Source: Piromyces finnis
Taxonomy: Eukaryota; Neocallimastigomycota; Neocallimastigomycetes; Neocallimastigales; Neocallimastigaceae
Length of the DNA stretch: 64,000 bases
NCBI GenBank assembly: GCA_002104945.1
Contig: MCFH01000061.1
Coordinates: forward strand, 248,001-312,000
Direction: 5' to 3'
Of this stretch, positions 52,006 through 63,645 are shown piece after piece (the first letter of the stretch is position 1; every line of letters starts with the position of its first letter). Both the position numbers and the translations under genes were made by a program. The notes beneath the pieces were generated by a model. That model saw nothing but the letters and a program-made list of their open reading frames with translations, made no database searches and was not told the origin of the DNA.

Positions 52006-52023
52006 AATTTACATTTTTTTTGT

Positions 52024-52094
52024 TAAGGAATGAATATAAATAGTTGAATTAGCTAGAATTTTAGGAATTAACCTTCAACTATTTATATTCCTTA
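52024..52094. repeat. Hairpin repeat adjoining the tRNA-Cys gene
   Basis: Left arm 52024-52048 'TAAGGAATGAATATAAATAG' + TTGAA; right arm 52074-52094 is its reverse complement apart from a 4-nt difference in arm length. Loop about 25 nt. It sits 20 bp upstream of the tRNA in the tRNA's own orientation. Confidence 0.75.
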
Positions 52095-55000
52095 CTAGTG
52101 TTTAACTCTATTTTTAAAATATAAAAATTATAATATATAATTTTTATACATTTTTCTAGTAATTATTCATATTTTTATTATATAGTTATATTATTTGTAT
52201 ATAGTTATTTAAGACCTTTATTATTAGTATTAGTATAATTACTTATAATATTTTATACTTATAAATTTTACAAAATTTTATTATTAAAATAGTTATAGGA
52301 ATTTTATTATTATTTAAGGTTTATTTTATTAATTAACTTTATTGTATAATATTTTATAATTTGAAATTATGACATAGAATTTAATTATAATTTTTACTAA
52401 AAGAGGCAACTGTTACACACAAAACAGAAGATACCTCGACAGAAAAATTATTATTTATGTCTAAAAAAGGGCATAATTAATTGAATAATATAATTTTATT
52501 ATATGTCATAATTAAATATATAATATATGATATGCAAAAATGTTACACATATCATAAATTAAAATTTTATTAATTATAAATTAAAAATTTTTCTATTCAA
52601 ATATTAAGAGATTATTCATAATATATATTAAGGATTTAATTAATATATGTTACAGTGAATGATCCATATATTATGAATGAAATCAATTTAAATCCTTAGC
52701 TATCCAAAACCATTAAATTTCAAATAATGGATAGTTGGAAAAAGTACGAGGATTTTTGAGAAAATTTTTAAAAATTGAAAAATCAAAAAATAAATTAAAT
52801 GAATAAAAATTAAAATTAAATAAATTTTTATTTTTATAACTATTCAAGTGTTTTGTGATATCTTATTTGAACCGTAGCATTTTTGAAGATAATAAAATAT
52901 ATTAATATAAGCTTACTATAAAGCCTGATTTTTTTGTCACGAATACTAGTGAAATCTACAATTTCAAGATCAGTTGAAATTGTGAAATCCCTTATGAAAT
53001 TTTAAAATCAACAAATATTTTATTTTCAAATAAATTATAAAATTTTATTAAGAAATATTTAAAAATTTAGAAAAGGTTAAAATATGACCTTAACCCTTAA
53101 TAATTTTTATAATAAATAACTTTAACTCTTATCGTCATAATTGAATAAGGAAAAGTACGCGTATCTCCTCAACGAATGACGATTTTTGAATAAAAATTTT
53201 TTTCACTGAAACCATGTTCGTTAGAAAGTCACGCTTGAGACAAACAACATATCTTAAAATCATGTCAATATCTCTGCTGGTTCACGAGATATTCCAATTT
53301 AAAGATATTTTGTTAGCAATGATTAATTGTTTATTCAGAGAATGATCACCCCTGATATATCAAACATAAATCATTCACTCAAAGTATAAAAAATTATTGT
53401 TTAATTAAATTAAAATTATTTTCCGGAACTAATTAACTTTATTTTATAATAATTATTTCAATAACATAATTTATAATCTTTGAACTAGAGGATTATAATT
53501 ATTAATATTATATTCAATGAATTATATTATAATTAAGAAATAATTAATATTATAAATATATAAACAATAGTTATTTTTAATAATTAGTAGTAAGTCTTAA
53601 GTTTAGTTTAAGTATTATAAAATATATTATGAATATAATCATGTATTGAAAAGTTATTTTATTATTAAATGTAAAATTACAAATAGTTTAGAATAGTTTA
53701 TGAAATTAAAATCTTTGTAAAGATTATTAACCATAAATTATTAAATTATTAACTAGAAATTATTAACTAAAGATTATTAACTATAAATTATTAACTATAA
53801 ATTATTAACTATAAATTATTAACTATTAACAATAATTAATACTTAATGAGTATTACTACTAAATAATCTTATTATTATATATTTTAGCAATATACTATTT
53901 AAATAAAATAAAAGAAATTATTTTAACCATAATATATAATTTTAATTATTCATTTATATAAATCAATTAAGATTATTTTAATAAAACATTTTTTTTCTAA
54001 CCTAGTTATCTTTTAACCTTTTATTTAATTTAATATTTTAATACTAAATTATAAGTTTAGTAAAACTTTTACATTTAAAATCATATAAACTTAATATTAA
54101 ATTAAAATAGTAAATAATTAAAATAATATAAAATATAAATATTTAATTAAATTTTAAAAATATAAAATATAAATAACTTTTGTTTATAAACTAACTTAAA
54201 TATAATTAAATAGTATAAATAGAAATAGAAAATATTATTTTAAAAACTGTTACTAATTAGCCAGGAAAATTAGAATATTTTAAAATTATAATAAATTAAT
54301 ATATATATTTTTTATAATACATAGCGAGATGTATTATATATTTATTTTAAATAAATAAACTAATATTATAAAACAAGATGTTTTTAAAATTTTAAATTAT
54401 ATTCATTAATTATATAAAACTTGTAGAATGAGCAAGTAAAAATAAATCATTCAAATACACACAAATATACCACTTTCTAAGCCTATTTAGAATTAAGGTA
54501 TATTTGAACTTGTGTCATTTATAAATAATTAAATTTATAAATTATAAATTAATAAAATATGATAATATAATTTTCTTTAAATATCGATAGTAATAAGTTG
54601 TTAAAAATAATATTAATAATTATTTAAATGAATCTTATTTTACTAATTGGTTTGTTTAATATTAATTAATTGTTACACTCTATTTATCTCCGGATAATAA
54701 ATAGCTTTTCAATTATATTAAATAAACTATTATTAGTAAAATATTATTAAATTAATATTTTAATTAATTTAACTAATAATTCAAAATTATGAAATTTCAT
54801 GAAATGTCAAATTTCATGAATTGTGATTTTGACACTTGTAAACACAGATTAAAAAGAAACATAATAAATAATGATTATTTTTGAGAGAGATTATATATTA
54901 AATATTAAAATTATTATTATTTTACAATATTTTTTTTTAATTTTTTATTTATTTAATACATTATATTATTCAAATACCTTTTTATTGCATTGTACACCTA

Positions 55001-55989
55001 CTGTAAAAAAAAAAAAAAAAAAAAAAAGAAATAGAGAATCTAACAATTTTAAAACTATTTTTTTTAGTTATTATTATACTTCTCTTTCTTTCTATATATA
55101 TAAATTAATTTTTATTATCAATGAAAAAAAAAATAAATAGTAATAAATATTTTTTTAAAAAAAACAATAAATGTTGTTTTTATATATAGAGTCTTGTAAA
55201 GTTTATAAATATAATATTAAGCCTGATTTTCAAGTTCACATCTTTTCTTCATAAAAAAAAAACAAAAAAAACAAAAAAAAAAAAACAATTCAATTATATA
55301 TATATATATTTTATTATCCAAGGCAAAACAAATTAGTATTGTTAAAAGCTTTCGTATAAAAATCTTATTTTATCAAAGGTTATTAAGGAATATTTTTTTT
55401 TTATCTTTTTTTAAAGTATTATTAATAAATAATTATATAGTTATTTTAAGCGATTTTAAGCAATAAATAAATCACGTAGTAATTCGTTTTCGTTTTCACT
55501 TTATTATCTTTTTAAAATAAAAAAAAAAAAGTTGTAAAAAGAATAATTATACCCGATTTATTCTATAAACCCTATTATTACAAAATTTGACAAGATTAAT
55601 TTCATTTTTATATTTTTCACTTTTATAACAATAATTTTTATTTTTATTATATATAATTTTTTTTATCTTTCTTTTAACTATTATTTTGTACTTACAGGAA
55701 ACCAAGTTTTTTTTTTTTTTGCAAAACAACATGTTAAAAGAAATAAAGAAATTAAAGAATATTTTTTATTTCATTTTTTTTATTTTATTTTTTTTTATTT
55801 TTGCTTTTATTTTTATTTTGTTTTTACTTTTATTTCTTTTTATATTTTTCTATGATTATAATTATTTAATTTTGTATTTATTATGTATGTATTTTTTTTC
55901 TTTCTTTTTTTTTTTTTTGGTTTTAGTTTATTTTCTTTTAATTTTTTTATTTTTTTATTTTTTTTTTTTTTTTGAAAAAAAATCAGTAC
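52095..55989. other. Long non-coding stretch with repeat relics
   Basis: No supported gene in about 3.9 kb. Contains a repeat related to one at 56870-57190 (52395-52770), a higher-GC block (53130-53320), a 13-14-bp tandem tract (53740-53830), and several imperfect hairpins, such as AATATACC/GGTATATT near 54465-54515. From about 55720 the sequence is the downstream part of a segmental duplication shared with 57480. It may include worn transposon ends, but no reverse transcriptase, integrase or transposase motif was seen. Confidence 0.45.
53740..53830. repeat. Tandem repeat ATTATTAACTATAA, about seven units
   Basis: Units of 13-14 bp, 'ATTATTAACTATAA' with variants such as 'AACTAGAA' and 'AACTAAAG'. 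Confidence 0.8.
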
Positions 55990-56561
55990 TTAGAATAAAG
56001 CATAAAGTAAAGCGAATAAAGTAGTAGCTAAAATGCTATAGTTTAAAGTGGTAGCATCACTACTTTTTGGAGATGGTTGCTTGGAAGTACATTGTTCAGA
56101 TTTTAAGTAAGCCATAGAATAATAATCACTATCACCATGTGGGTTAGCATCCTTAATATCAAATACTTCATTGAAAGTTTTATTCTTGTAAGCATCAAGA
56201 CCTATAGTACCTAATTCTAATTCTAAGATTGTGTAGGAGGCGTCAGTACAAACCTTGGACTTGCATGATTCATTAATAACATAATTGTATCTTTCATCAT
56301 CTTTTACGGCATAAGTAATTGGACAGTATTTACCATCATCACCCTTTGTACATAATGCTGCAATATAATTACTTTGTATTTCACTTTCAAATTCAAATTT
56401 TTTTTTTCACTTTCAGATAGATTATCTTCACCAAGACATTCGTAAATCTTTGGTACACTTTCTTCAAGGAATTTTTGACATTTATTAGTATTCATTGTAT
56501 CACAAAATAAAGAAGCATCTTCTTCAATTCTAGGGATTTTTAATCCTGCACATTCTTTGTT
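55720..56561. repeat. Direct segmental duplication, truncated copy (partner 57480-58330)
   Basis: From 'GCAAAACAACATGTTAAAAG' onwards the two segments match almost base for base through the poly-T tract and into the coding region, in the same orientation and about 1.76 kb apart. The left copy ends abruptly at about 56561 in an (AAT)n/(ACT)n microsatellite. Confidence 0.85.
55990..56561 (-). pseudogene. 5'-truncated, frameshifted copy of the GPI-type protein at 57753-58466
   Basis: Aligns with residues from about 'NKECSELKIP' to the C-terminus of the intact neighbour. Missing: the signal peptide and first 45 or so residues, replaced by microsatellite DNA. A frame change lies in the A-run at about 56397-56407, after 'NLSESEKK'; beyond it the frame continues as 'NYIAALCTKGDDGKYCPI' to an intact C-terminus and stop. 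Protein differences elsewhere are conservative, which suggests fairly recent death. The C-terminal 'SSDATTLNYSILATTLFALL' part is unchanged. Confidence 0.8.
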
Positions 56562-56598
56562 TAATAATAATAATTATAATAATAATAATAAATGAATA

Positions 56599-56629
<31 letters not shown>

Positions 56630-57479
56630 AACATAATAACAATTAATAATAATAGTAGATGATATAATTATTATAACAATAATAATTGTTAAAGTGATAA
56701 TAAATAAAAGGTTATTTAAATACTTCATAATAAAACTTGTATCTAATAGTAATTAATTGCAAAAACACTTAAAATTTATAAAACAAAAATCATTCATTTT
56801 TTATTAATAATTAAGGTTTATTTATTAATTAATTTTTAATATTCCAACAATACCATAAAAAGTAATTATTACAAAATGACAGAAAAAACTTTGATCCTTT
56901 AAATAAGAATTTATCCAAATATGGACATAATTAATTAAACAATACAATTTTATTATATTTCATAGTTATTAGTTTATACATACAATAATCACGTGATATC
57001 CTTTTTATAAATTAAAAAATATAAGTCTACTAATATTAATAGTAAATTTATAATATATATTATTCATTTAAATAATAAATACTCCAGTGGATATATCCTA
57101 TATTATCAATGAAATTAATATAAAATTTTTAACACTTTTTATGGAAAAAGTTCACTCTCTTGGATCGTTTGAAAAAGTATGCGTTTTATTAATTTTTTTT
57201 TATAATAAAATGAATTCAAAGTAATTATTCTTATTATTCTTATTCTTATTATTTCCATTTGATTTAATATTATAATATTATTTCAAATGAAAAAAAGAGT
57301 AATTCCTTGATAGTTTTTTATTCTTTATCAATAATTTATAAAGTGTACTAAATTAAAAATGCCTATTATTATTTTTTGTGTTTAAAAATAAAATTTTTAT
57401 TTTAAATCTTTTTTTATTTTATTTTTATTAATGCGGGATTATTTCCGAAATATAAAAAAATATTTAAAAATAATTTTTT
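56562..57479. other. Spacer between the duplicated segments
   Basis: (AAT)n and (ACT)n microsatellites at 56562-56630, then 56870-57190 with a repeat related to 52395-52770, including 'GAAAAAGTATGCG'. No gene. Confidence 0.5.
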
Positions 57480-57752
57480 TTTTTTTGCAAAACAACATGT
57501 TAAAAGAAATAAAGAAATTAAAGAATATTTTTTATTTCATTTTTTTTATTTTATTTTTTTTTATTTTTGCTTTTATTTTTATTTTGTTTTTACTTTTATT
57601 TCTTTTTATATTTTTCTATGATTATAATTATTTAATTTTGTATTTATTATGTATGTATTTTTTTTCTTTCTTTTTTTTTTTTTTGGTTTTAGTTTATTTT
57701 CTTTTAATTTTTATATTTTTTTATTTTTTTTTTTTTGAAAAAAAATCAGTAC

Positions 57753-58466
57753 TTAGAATAAAGCATAAAGTAAAGCGAATAAAGTAGTAGCTAAAATGCT
57801 ATAGTTTAAAGTGGTAGCATCACTACTTTTTGGAGATGATTGCTTGGAAGTACATTGTTCAGATTTTAAGTAAGCCATAGCATAATAATCACTATCACCA
57901 TGTGGGTCAGCATCCTTAATATCAAATACTTCATTGAAAGTTGTATTCTTGTAATCATCAAGACCTAAAGTACCTAAACGAGTTTCTAAGATTGTGTAGG
58001 AGGCGTCAGTACAAGCCTTGGACTTGCATGATTCATTAATAACATAATTGTATTCTTCAGGACTATCTGAAAAAGAAGTAACAAATGGGCAGTATTTACC
58101 ATCATCATCCTTTGTACATAATGCTGCCATATAATTCCTTTTTAATTCATTTTCGTATTCAATTTTCTTTTTTTCAAATTCAGTTAGCTTATCTTCACCA
58201 AGGCATTCTAAAACCTTTGGTCCACTTTCTTCAAGGAATTTTTGACATTTATCACTATTTATTGCTTTACAAAATAAAGTAACATCTTCACCAATATCAG
58301 GGATTTTTAATTCTGAACATTCTTTATTTTCATCAAGAAAATTAAGTAAACATGTACTTTTATCTTCCATTGGATAAATAGTCATTCCTCTTTTAAATGG
58401 AACGGATGAAGCAGCAGCAGCAGAAGTAGCAGCAACTAAAGCTAATAATGAAGTACTGAATTTCAT
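57753..58466 (-). CDS. Secreted, probably GPI-anchored Cys-containing protein (237 aa, unknown)
   Basis: Intronless. Signal peptide about 1-19 (MKFSTSLLALVAATSAAAA). Mature region of about 190 residues with evenly spread cysteines ('CLLNFLDENKEC', 'CKAINSDKCQKFLEESG', 'CKSKACTDASYTIL'), mostly charged and helical-looking, then a Ser/Thr-rich segment 'TSKQSSPKSSDATT' and a hydrophobic C-terminal tail (NYSILATTLFALLYALF) without a following charged anchor, the typical GPI-attachment layout. Function not recognised. It could be a cell-wall or surface protein specific to this fungal group. A dead copy lies at 55990-56561. Confidence 0.8.
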   Translation of the reverse strand: MKFSTSLLALVAATSAAAASSVPFKRGMTIYPMEDKSTCLLNFLDENKECSELKIPDIGEDVTLFCKAINSDKCQKFLEESGPKVLECLGEDKLTEFEKKKIEYENELKRNYMAALCTKDDDGKYCPFVTSFSDSPEEYNYVINESCKSKACTDASYTILETRLGTLGLDDYKNTTFNEVFDIKDADPHGDSDYYAMAYLKSEQCTSKQSSPKSSDATTLNYSILATTLFALLYALF

Positions 58467-58519
58467 TTTTTTATTTTTTTTGTTAAATTTTTGTTAACTT
58501 TTTTTTTTTTTTTTTGGCC

Positions 58520-58527
58520 TTATATAA
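58520..58527 (-). promoter_or_regulatory. TATA-like box of the GPI-type protein gene
   Basis: Minus-strand TTATATAA, about 55 nt before the ATG at 58466, within 'GTTTATATAAGGCC', a locally GC-richer spot. Confidence 0.4.
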
Positions 58528-59310
58528 ACTTTTTTTTCTTATATTTGAATGTCTATCTAGAAAGTTTTTAATCTATTTTTAATTTAATATATTTTTAAGA
58601 GTAGCCAATAAAAAAGAGGTAACCATTAAAATCCTATCAATTAAGGTTTGTTTTTATAGATTTATTTAATTTAAAACTTAATTATTATAATGAACTTTAT
58701 TTATTATAAAAAGGTACTATTTCATTTAACCCTTAAAAGATCATATGATTTCAATAGAAATCAATTTTATTTTAGAATGTGGATTATTCTATTGTATACA
58801 TAACGCATTTTATTTATTACAATATGTAGAATTAAAAATCATTAGAAGAAGTCATAGTTCGTTTTATAAAGTCCTTTTTTTTTAAAAAAAAAGACCAAAG
58901 AAATTTAGTACAATTTTGGTTTTCCATAAAAATATACATTCATAACATATCACTTGAATAATGAACATAATAATAGAAATAAATAACATTTTAACCAATA
59001 ATAATATATTAAGGAGGTAATTTCTATTGTTATTGTTTTAATAAATAATATATACATAATATACAAATATTGTATTAATAATGTATACATAATGTATTCA
59101 TAATTTAATTCTTTTTCTAATAAAAATAATTATGTATATAATTTTAGCCACTAATTAAATATAAGAGTTATACTGCCTATTGCCTATTACTTACCTACTA
59201 CTGCCTACCTACTAATCATTGGTATGAATATTCTTATTATATAATTAAATATTATTCATGTCAATTATTAATTAATAAATGAATGAATTATAATTTTAAA
59301 AAGTCAGCAG

Positions 59311-59351
<41 letters not shown>

Positions 59352-60168
59352 ATTCAACAATTGTTTGTAAGGAAAAAAGTAAAGAATTAAAAAATACATA
59401 AAATAATAATAATAATAAGAAGAAATACATTTATAATGATAAACTATATTTTAGGTTTGTTATTCATTATTCATTTATATAAAAATCACTAAATATAATA
59501 ATAATAATAACAGTGGGTGTGGGGGTGATGTCAATATTAAAATAATTTCATGTTTTTTTTTTTTTTCTTAATATTTATCGTTTAAAATGATTTACTCTTT
59601 TCATAGACTTTGATTCTATTATCCTATGTCTATTTTAATTTTAATGTATGAATGTCAGGATTAATAGAATAAAATTTATAAAGTTTCTATTTTTTTTATA
59701 GTTTAAACTTTTTCAGTTAACCTTTTTTTTTTTTTTAAAAAAAAAATAATATTTGAATAGGGGCGTAGAATGAGTTTATTATTTTTAATTATATTACTTT
59801 GTTTTATTTATAATGTTAATATTTCTTTACATAAAACTTTGTATATATACTTCTTGTTTATTAAATATATTTATTTCTAAATGAATATATATGAAAAATT
59901 AAAGTTAAATATATATATATATATAAAATTGTTGAATACTAATTCATCTTTGATTTTAAATACTAATTAAATTAAGAAAATAAAAATAATAAAAAAAAAA
60001 AAAAAATGAAAAATGAAAAGTGTATTGTATTAAACATTTCAAATTGTTTGGTTACAAAGTTTTATGAATAAGGAATAAAAAAACTATCTATTTATATATA
60101 TATATATATATTAATAATGGTTTAGAATTGATTTTTATATAAAAATTATAATTTATATTTTATTTCAT
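58528..60168. other. A+T-rich intergenic
   Basis: No gene seen. A T-run of about 37 bases at 59312-59350. A G-rich island 'GTGGGTGTGGGGGTGATG' at about 59513-59530 is unusual for this region but has no clear role. Confidence 0.5.
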
Positions 60169-61075
60169 TCATTGACTTTCTTCAACCTCTTTTGCAAATA
60201 TTCTCAAGACATTTTTGCCTTTCATCATTAGTTCTTGCTTTTTATTTTGATTTTTTAAATTTATATCAATGTATTTTCTAATTGCCTCATCATTTTGTGA
60301 TATAACATATCTAAAAATTAGTTCTACCGTTGATTTATTAATTGTACCATTCTCTATTATGATTTTTTCTTTGGTAATTTCACCAATATTATACAACAAT
60401 CTAAGTATGCATTCTGAAACTTTATCTTTATCAATTATGTCTTTATTTTCTGAATTAATTTCATATTTTAAAATATGCTTAAAAAACATTTTATAAATAA
60501 CATAAATACTTGGAGGTTCTGCTATGCCTTTTAAAATGATATTTTCTGGGTCATTCATTATGTTTTCACTAGAAATACTGGAGAGATCTTTTGAAAAAAT
60601 TAAAACATTTTTCGATCCTTTATTACTAATATCAGTTATAGAATTATATAAATCATTAGCTTTTTTTTTTCAATTTCTGATATTTCAGAGTTTTTCAAGT
60701 TATCATCCAGGTCGGAATCTCTTATTTTCTTTTCCTTTAATTTGAAATCAGTCATTACATCTTTTGCTATACCCTTCATCTTTTTTATAAATTTTTTTTT
60801 TATTATCAGTGACCACATTACCTATATTATAACGAAACGTAATTAATTTATCATTATTATCCTTAAAACTCTGAGAAAATTTAAATTTTTTTTCTTCATC
60901 GTCTATTTGTAATTCGTTGTATTTTCTTACTAAATTTATTAAATCTTCTTGTAAATGAAAAATTAAATTTTTAGATTTTCTATAAAATAAAATATTATTA
61001 AAAGTTATTAAAAGTCTTATTTATTTTTTTTTTAATAAAAATTAAATGATACCTTTTAAAATATATAAATCTCAT
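60169..61075 (-). pseudogene. Unknown protein gene with one intron and two poly-A frame changes
   Basis: Exon 1 61053-61075 (MRFIYFKR), intron GTATCA..TATAG, exon 2 from 60979. The frame reads 'KNLIFHLQEDLINLVRKYNE' and on to about 60800, where an A-run shifts it. It continues as 'GIAKDVMTDFKLKEKK' to about 60665, where a second A-run shifts it again into the 129-aa frame 60169-60558. Ignoring the two slips it would be a soluble protein of roughly 290 residues, rich in Lys, Glu, Asn and Ile, with no signal or membrane segment. The unbroken sense of all three pieces suggests homopolymer errors or a very recent pseudogene. Family not recognised. Confidence 0.5.
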
Positions 61076-62283
61076 TATTTTAACGTTGAATGATTACTTT
61101 TTTTTTTTTTGATACTAAAAAAACAACCTTTTTTTTTAAAGGGTGTCTTATTTAAATCATAATAATAGTATTTATAAAGAACTTTTATATATTATAAATA
61201 TATTGTAATATATGTTTTATACATTTTATCATTTGATAGTATATTTGTTTTAAAGTTTATATTAAATAATATATATTAAATATATATTGTGGCTTTTAAT
61301 ATATTTTGTAGAACAATGTAGTAAATTAATATAGAATAAGATTTTCGAACATTCTATTCCATTCTATTTCTTTTTGAAAAATAAAGGAAATGATGTGGGG
61401 ATTATCCCATAGAAATTACAAAATGGTCAAACTAGGCAAACTTCATTTTTATATAGTTATATTCAAAAGGTAATATGGATGGATCATGTTTTTTTGGTAG
61501 TTTTTAAAAGACAATTTAAAGTTAAAAACCAACGCTATTTAAATTCTCTATAATAAAAGGATTTTCATTTTCATTCCTATTGTATTGTATATAATTGGTA
61601 TTACAAGTTAATTATCATGCATTGACTAAAAGTATGAAAATGAATTTTTTTTTCCCTATTATTGAAAAATATTACAATTTAATGAGTAAATACTATATAA
61701 AATAAAACAAAAAATACCATTTTCAGAAAAGAAAAACACTAGAAAAGTTTATAAAAAGTCATTTTTAATACTTTTTATCATTTTCATTTTATTATAGAAA
61801 TACCAATATTAAATAAAAGAGTTTAAATAAACCTTTGATAGAGTCATAGATCTCTTCATTGATTAATAGATTCATAAAAGTTTTTACTAGAGTGATGTGA
61901 TAGATCCTTGGAATAATTCTCTTTTTTATTTTAGATAAACAATTTTTATTAAAAGTTTAAAAGAAAAAATAATTAGTTAACTAAATATGCTCCTTATGAA
62001 AAATAGAATTTAGCAACCTAAAAAACTAAACAATTCATAGATAGGATTTTTATATTATTTCTTCTTCTTCTTCTTCTTCTTTATTATAATCAATGACTTA
62101 TTGCTATATAATGGTTACATTATTTTTCTTCTTCTTCTTTATTATATGTGTTTTTTTTTTTTTTTTTTTTTTTAGTTATTATTGTTATTATAATCATAAA
62201 CTTTTATATTTCATTATTATTACCAATATGTAATTATATGTATTGGGTTTTCAATACTTAATCAAATACAAAAATATATATAT

Positions 62284-62315
<32 letters not shown>

Positions 62316-63154
62316 CAATAGACAGTAATATGTAGTATATATTTATATATTTATATATAATTTTTAATAATTTTTTTAAAAAAAAAATAATTTAAATTAT
62401 TCTTTAGTTATAAATGTAAATGTAGTCAATTTAAAAGGATTCAATCTCATTCATCACCCTTCCATAAGAATTATAAAAATTATCAATTATGCACATTCCA
62501 AAAACTTTTTTTTTTTTTTTTTTTTAAAATGTTTGTATGAAATATTTTAATTAATTAAAAAAAATAATTTATTTATATTGAACTTTTTTTTTTTTTTTTT
62601 TAATAAAAAAAGTAATATAATACTATAGAATAACAAGATAATAATAAAAAAAAAAACAACCAAATTTTAAAATTTATTTTAAAAAGAAATTATAAAAACA
62701 TTAAATAAAAATTAAAAAAAAAAAAAAAAGATTTATTAATATTTAGTTGATAAAAGTATTTTAATGGAAAGAAAAAAGGTATAATTTACCTATGTTTTTA
62801 ATTTTATTTTATATTGAAAAATTAAAATTAAAATGTATGAATGAATAGGTTATATTAAAAGATATATAATTTTTCCCCTAGTAGAAATCAAGAACATCAA
62901 AACTTTATTCATTTATTATTCTCAAGTAAAATTGTAGCTCTTTTTTAAATCATTTATATTCAAATTCAATTATTCAATTGATCTTTATTTTTTTTTTTTC
63001 CATTCTATAATCATTAGATATTAACATAATGATAAATGTTTAAAAACAGTTTAAACAATTGAAAGAAAAAAAAAGGTATAATTTTTATTTTATTTTGTTT
63101 TAATTTTCAAAATTTTTATTTTCTCCATTCTACATCAGTAAAAAAGAGTATGTA

Positions 63155-63192
<38 letters not shown>

Positions 63193-63645
63193 CTTTATTT
63201 ATTGATTACATAAATTATATTTATATTATTATTCTCAAGTTAACTTTTTTTTAATTAATATTTAAAATGAAAATTTCTAATAATTATAATAATAATAATA
63301 ACAATAATAATAATAATCCCATTTATTGTTATTAGTTATTAATTATTGATTATTATTAATTATTAAATATTATTAATTATTGATTATTATTAATAATTGA
63401 TTTTTTATTATTATTATTATTGTTATAATCAATACAGTTATGTATATGTTTTCAAATATAAATGAAATAACATATTACTCGTCATTTTTTAGAAAGATGT
63501 ATCAACTTGAAATTTCATTTTATATCAAACGAAAAATAATTTATGTTAATTACAAAAATTAAATTGAAATCTTTTGCGTTTGATATTATTCCTTAATTTT
63601 TATATATATATATATATTTTTCCTTTGATTTATTTTTATTTTCAT
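61076..63645. other. A+T-rich intergenic
   Basis: No supported gene. One arm of the foldback repeat of 31036-31144 recurs at about 61306-61332. (CTT)n near 62061-62080 and 62128-62140, T-runs at 62151-62174 and 62287-62315, (TA)n at 63152-63176, and (TAA)n near 63282-63318. Confidence 0.5.

Noticed and set aside
55686-56024. Phe/Leu-rich hydrophobic frame (and its twin at 57431-57787)
   Set aside because: Lies in the T-rich 3' flank of the duplicated segment; composition is that of T-runs, and it is antisense to the end of the GPI-type gene.
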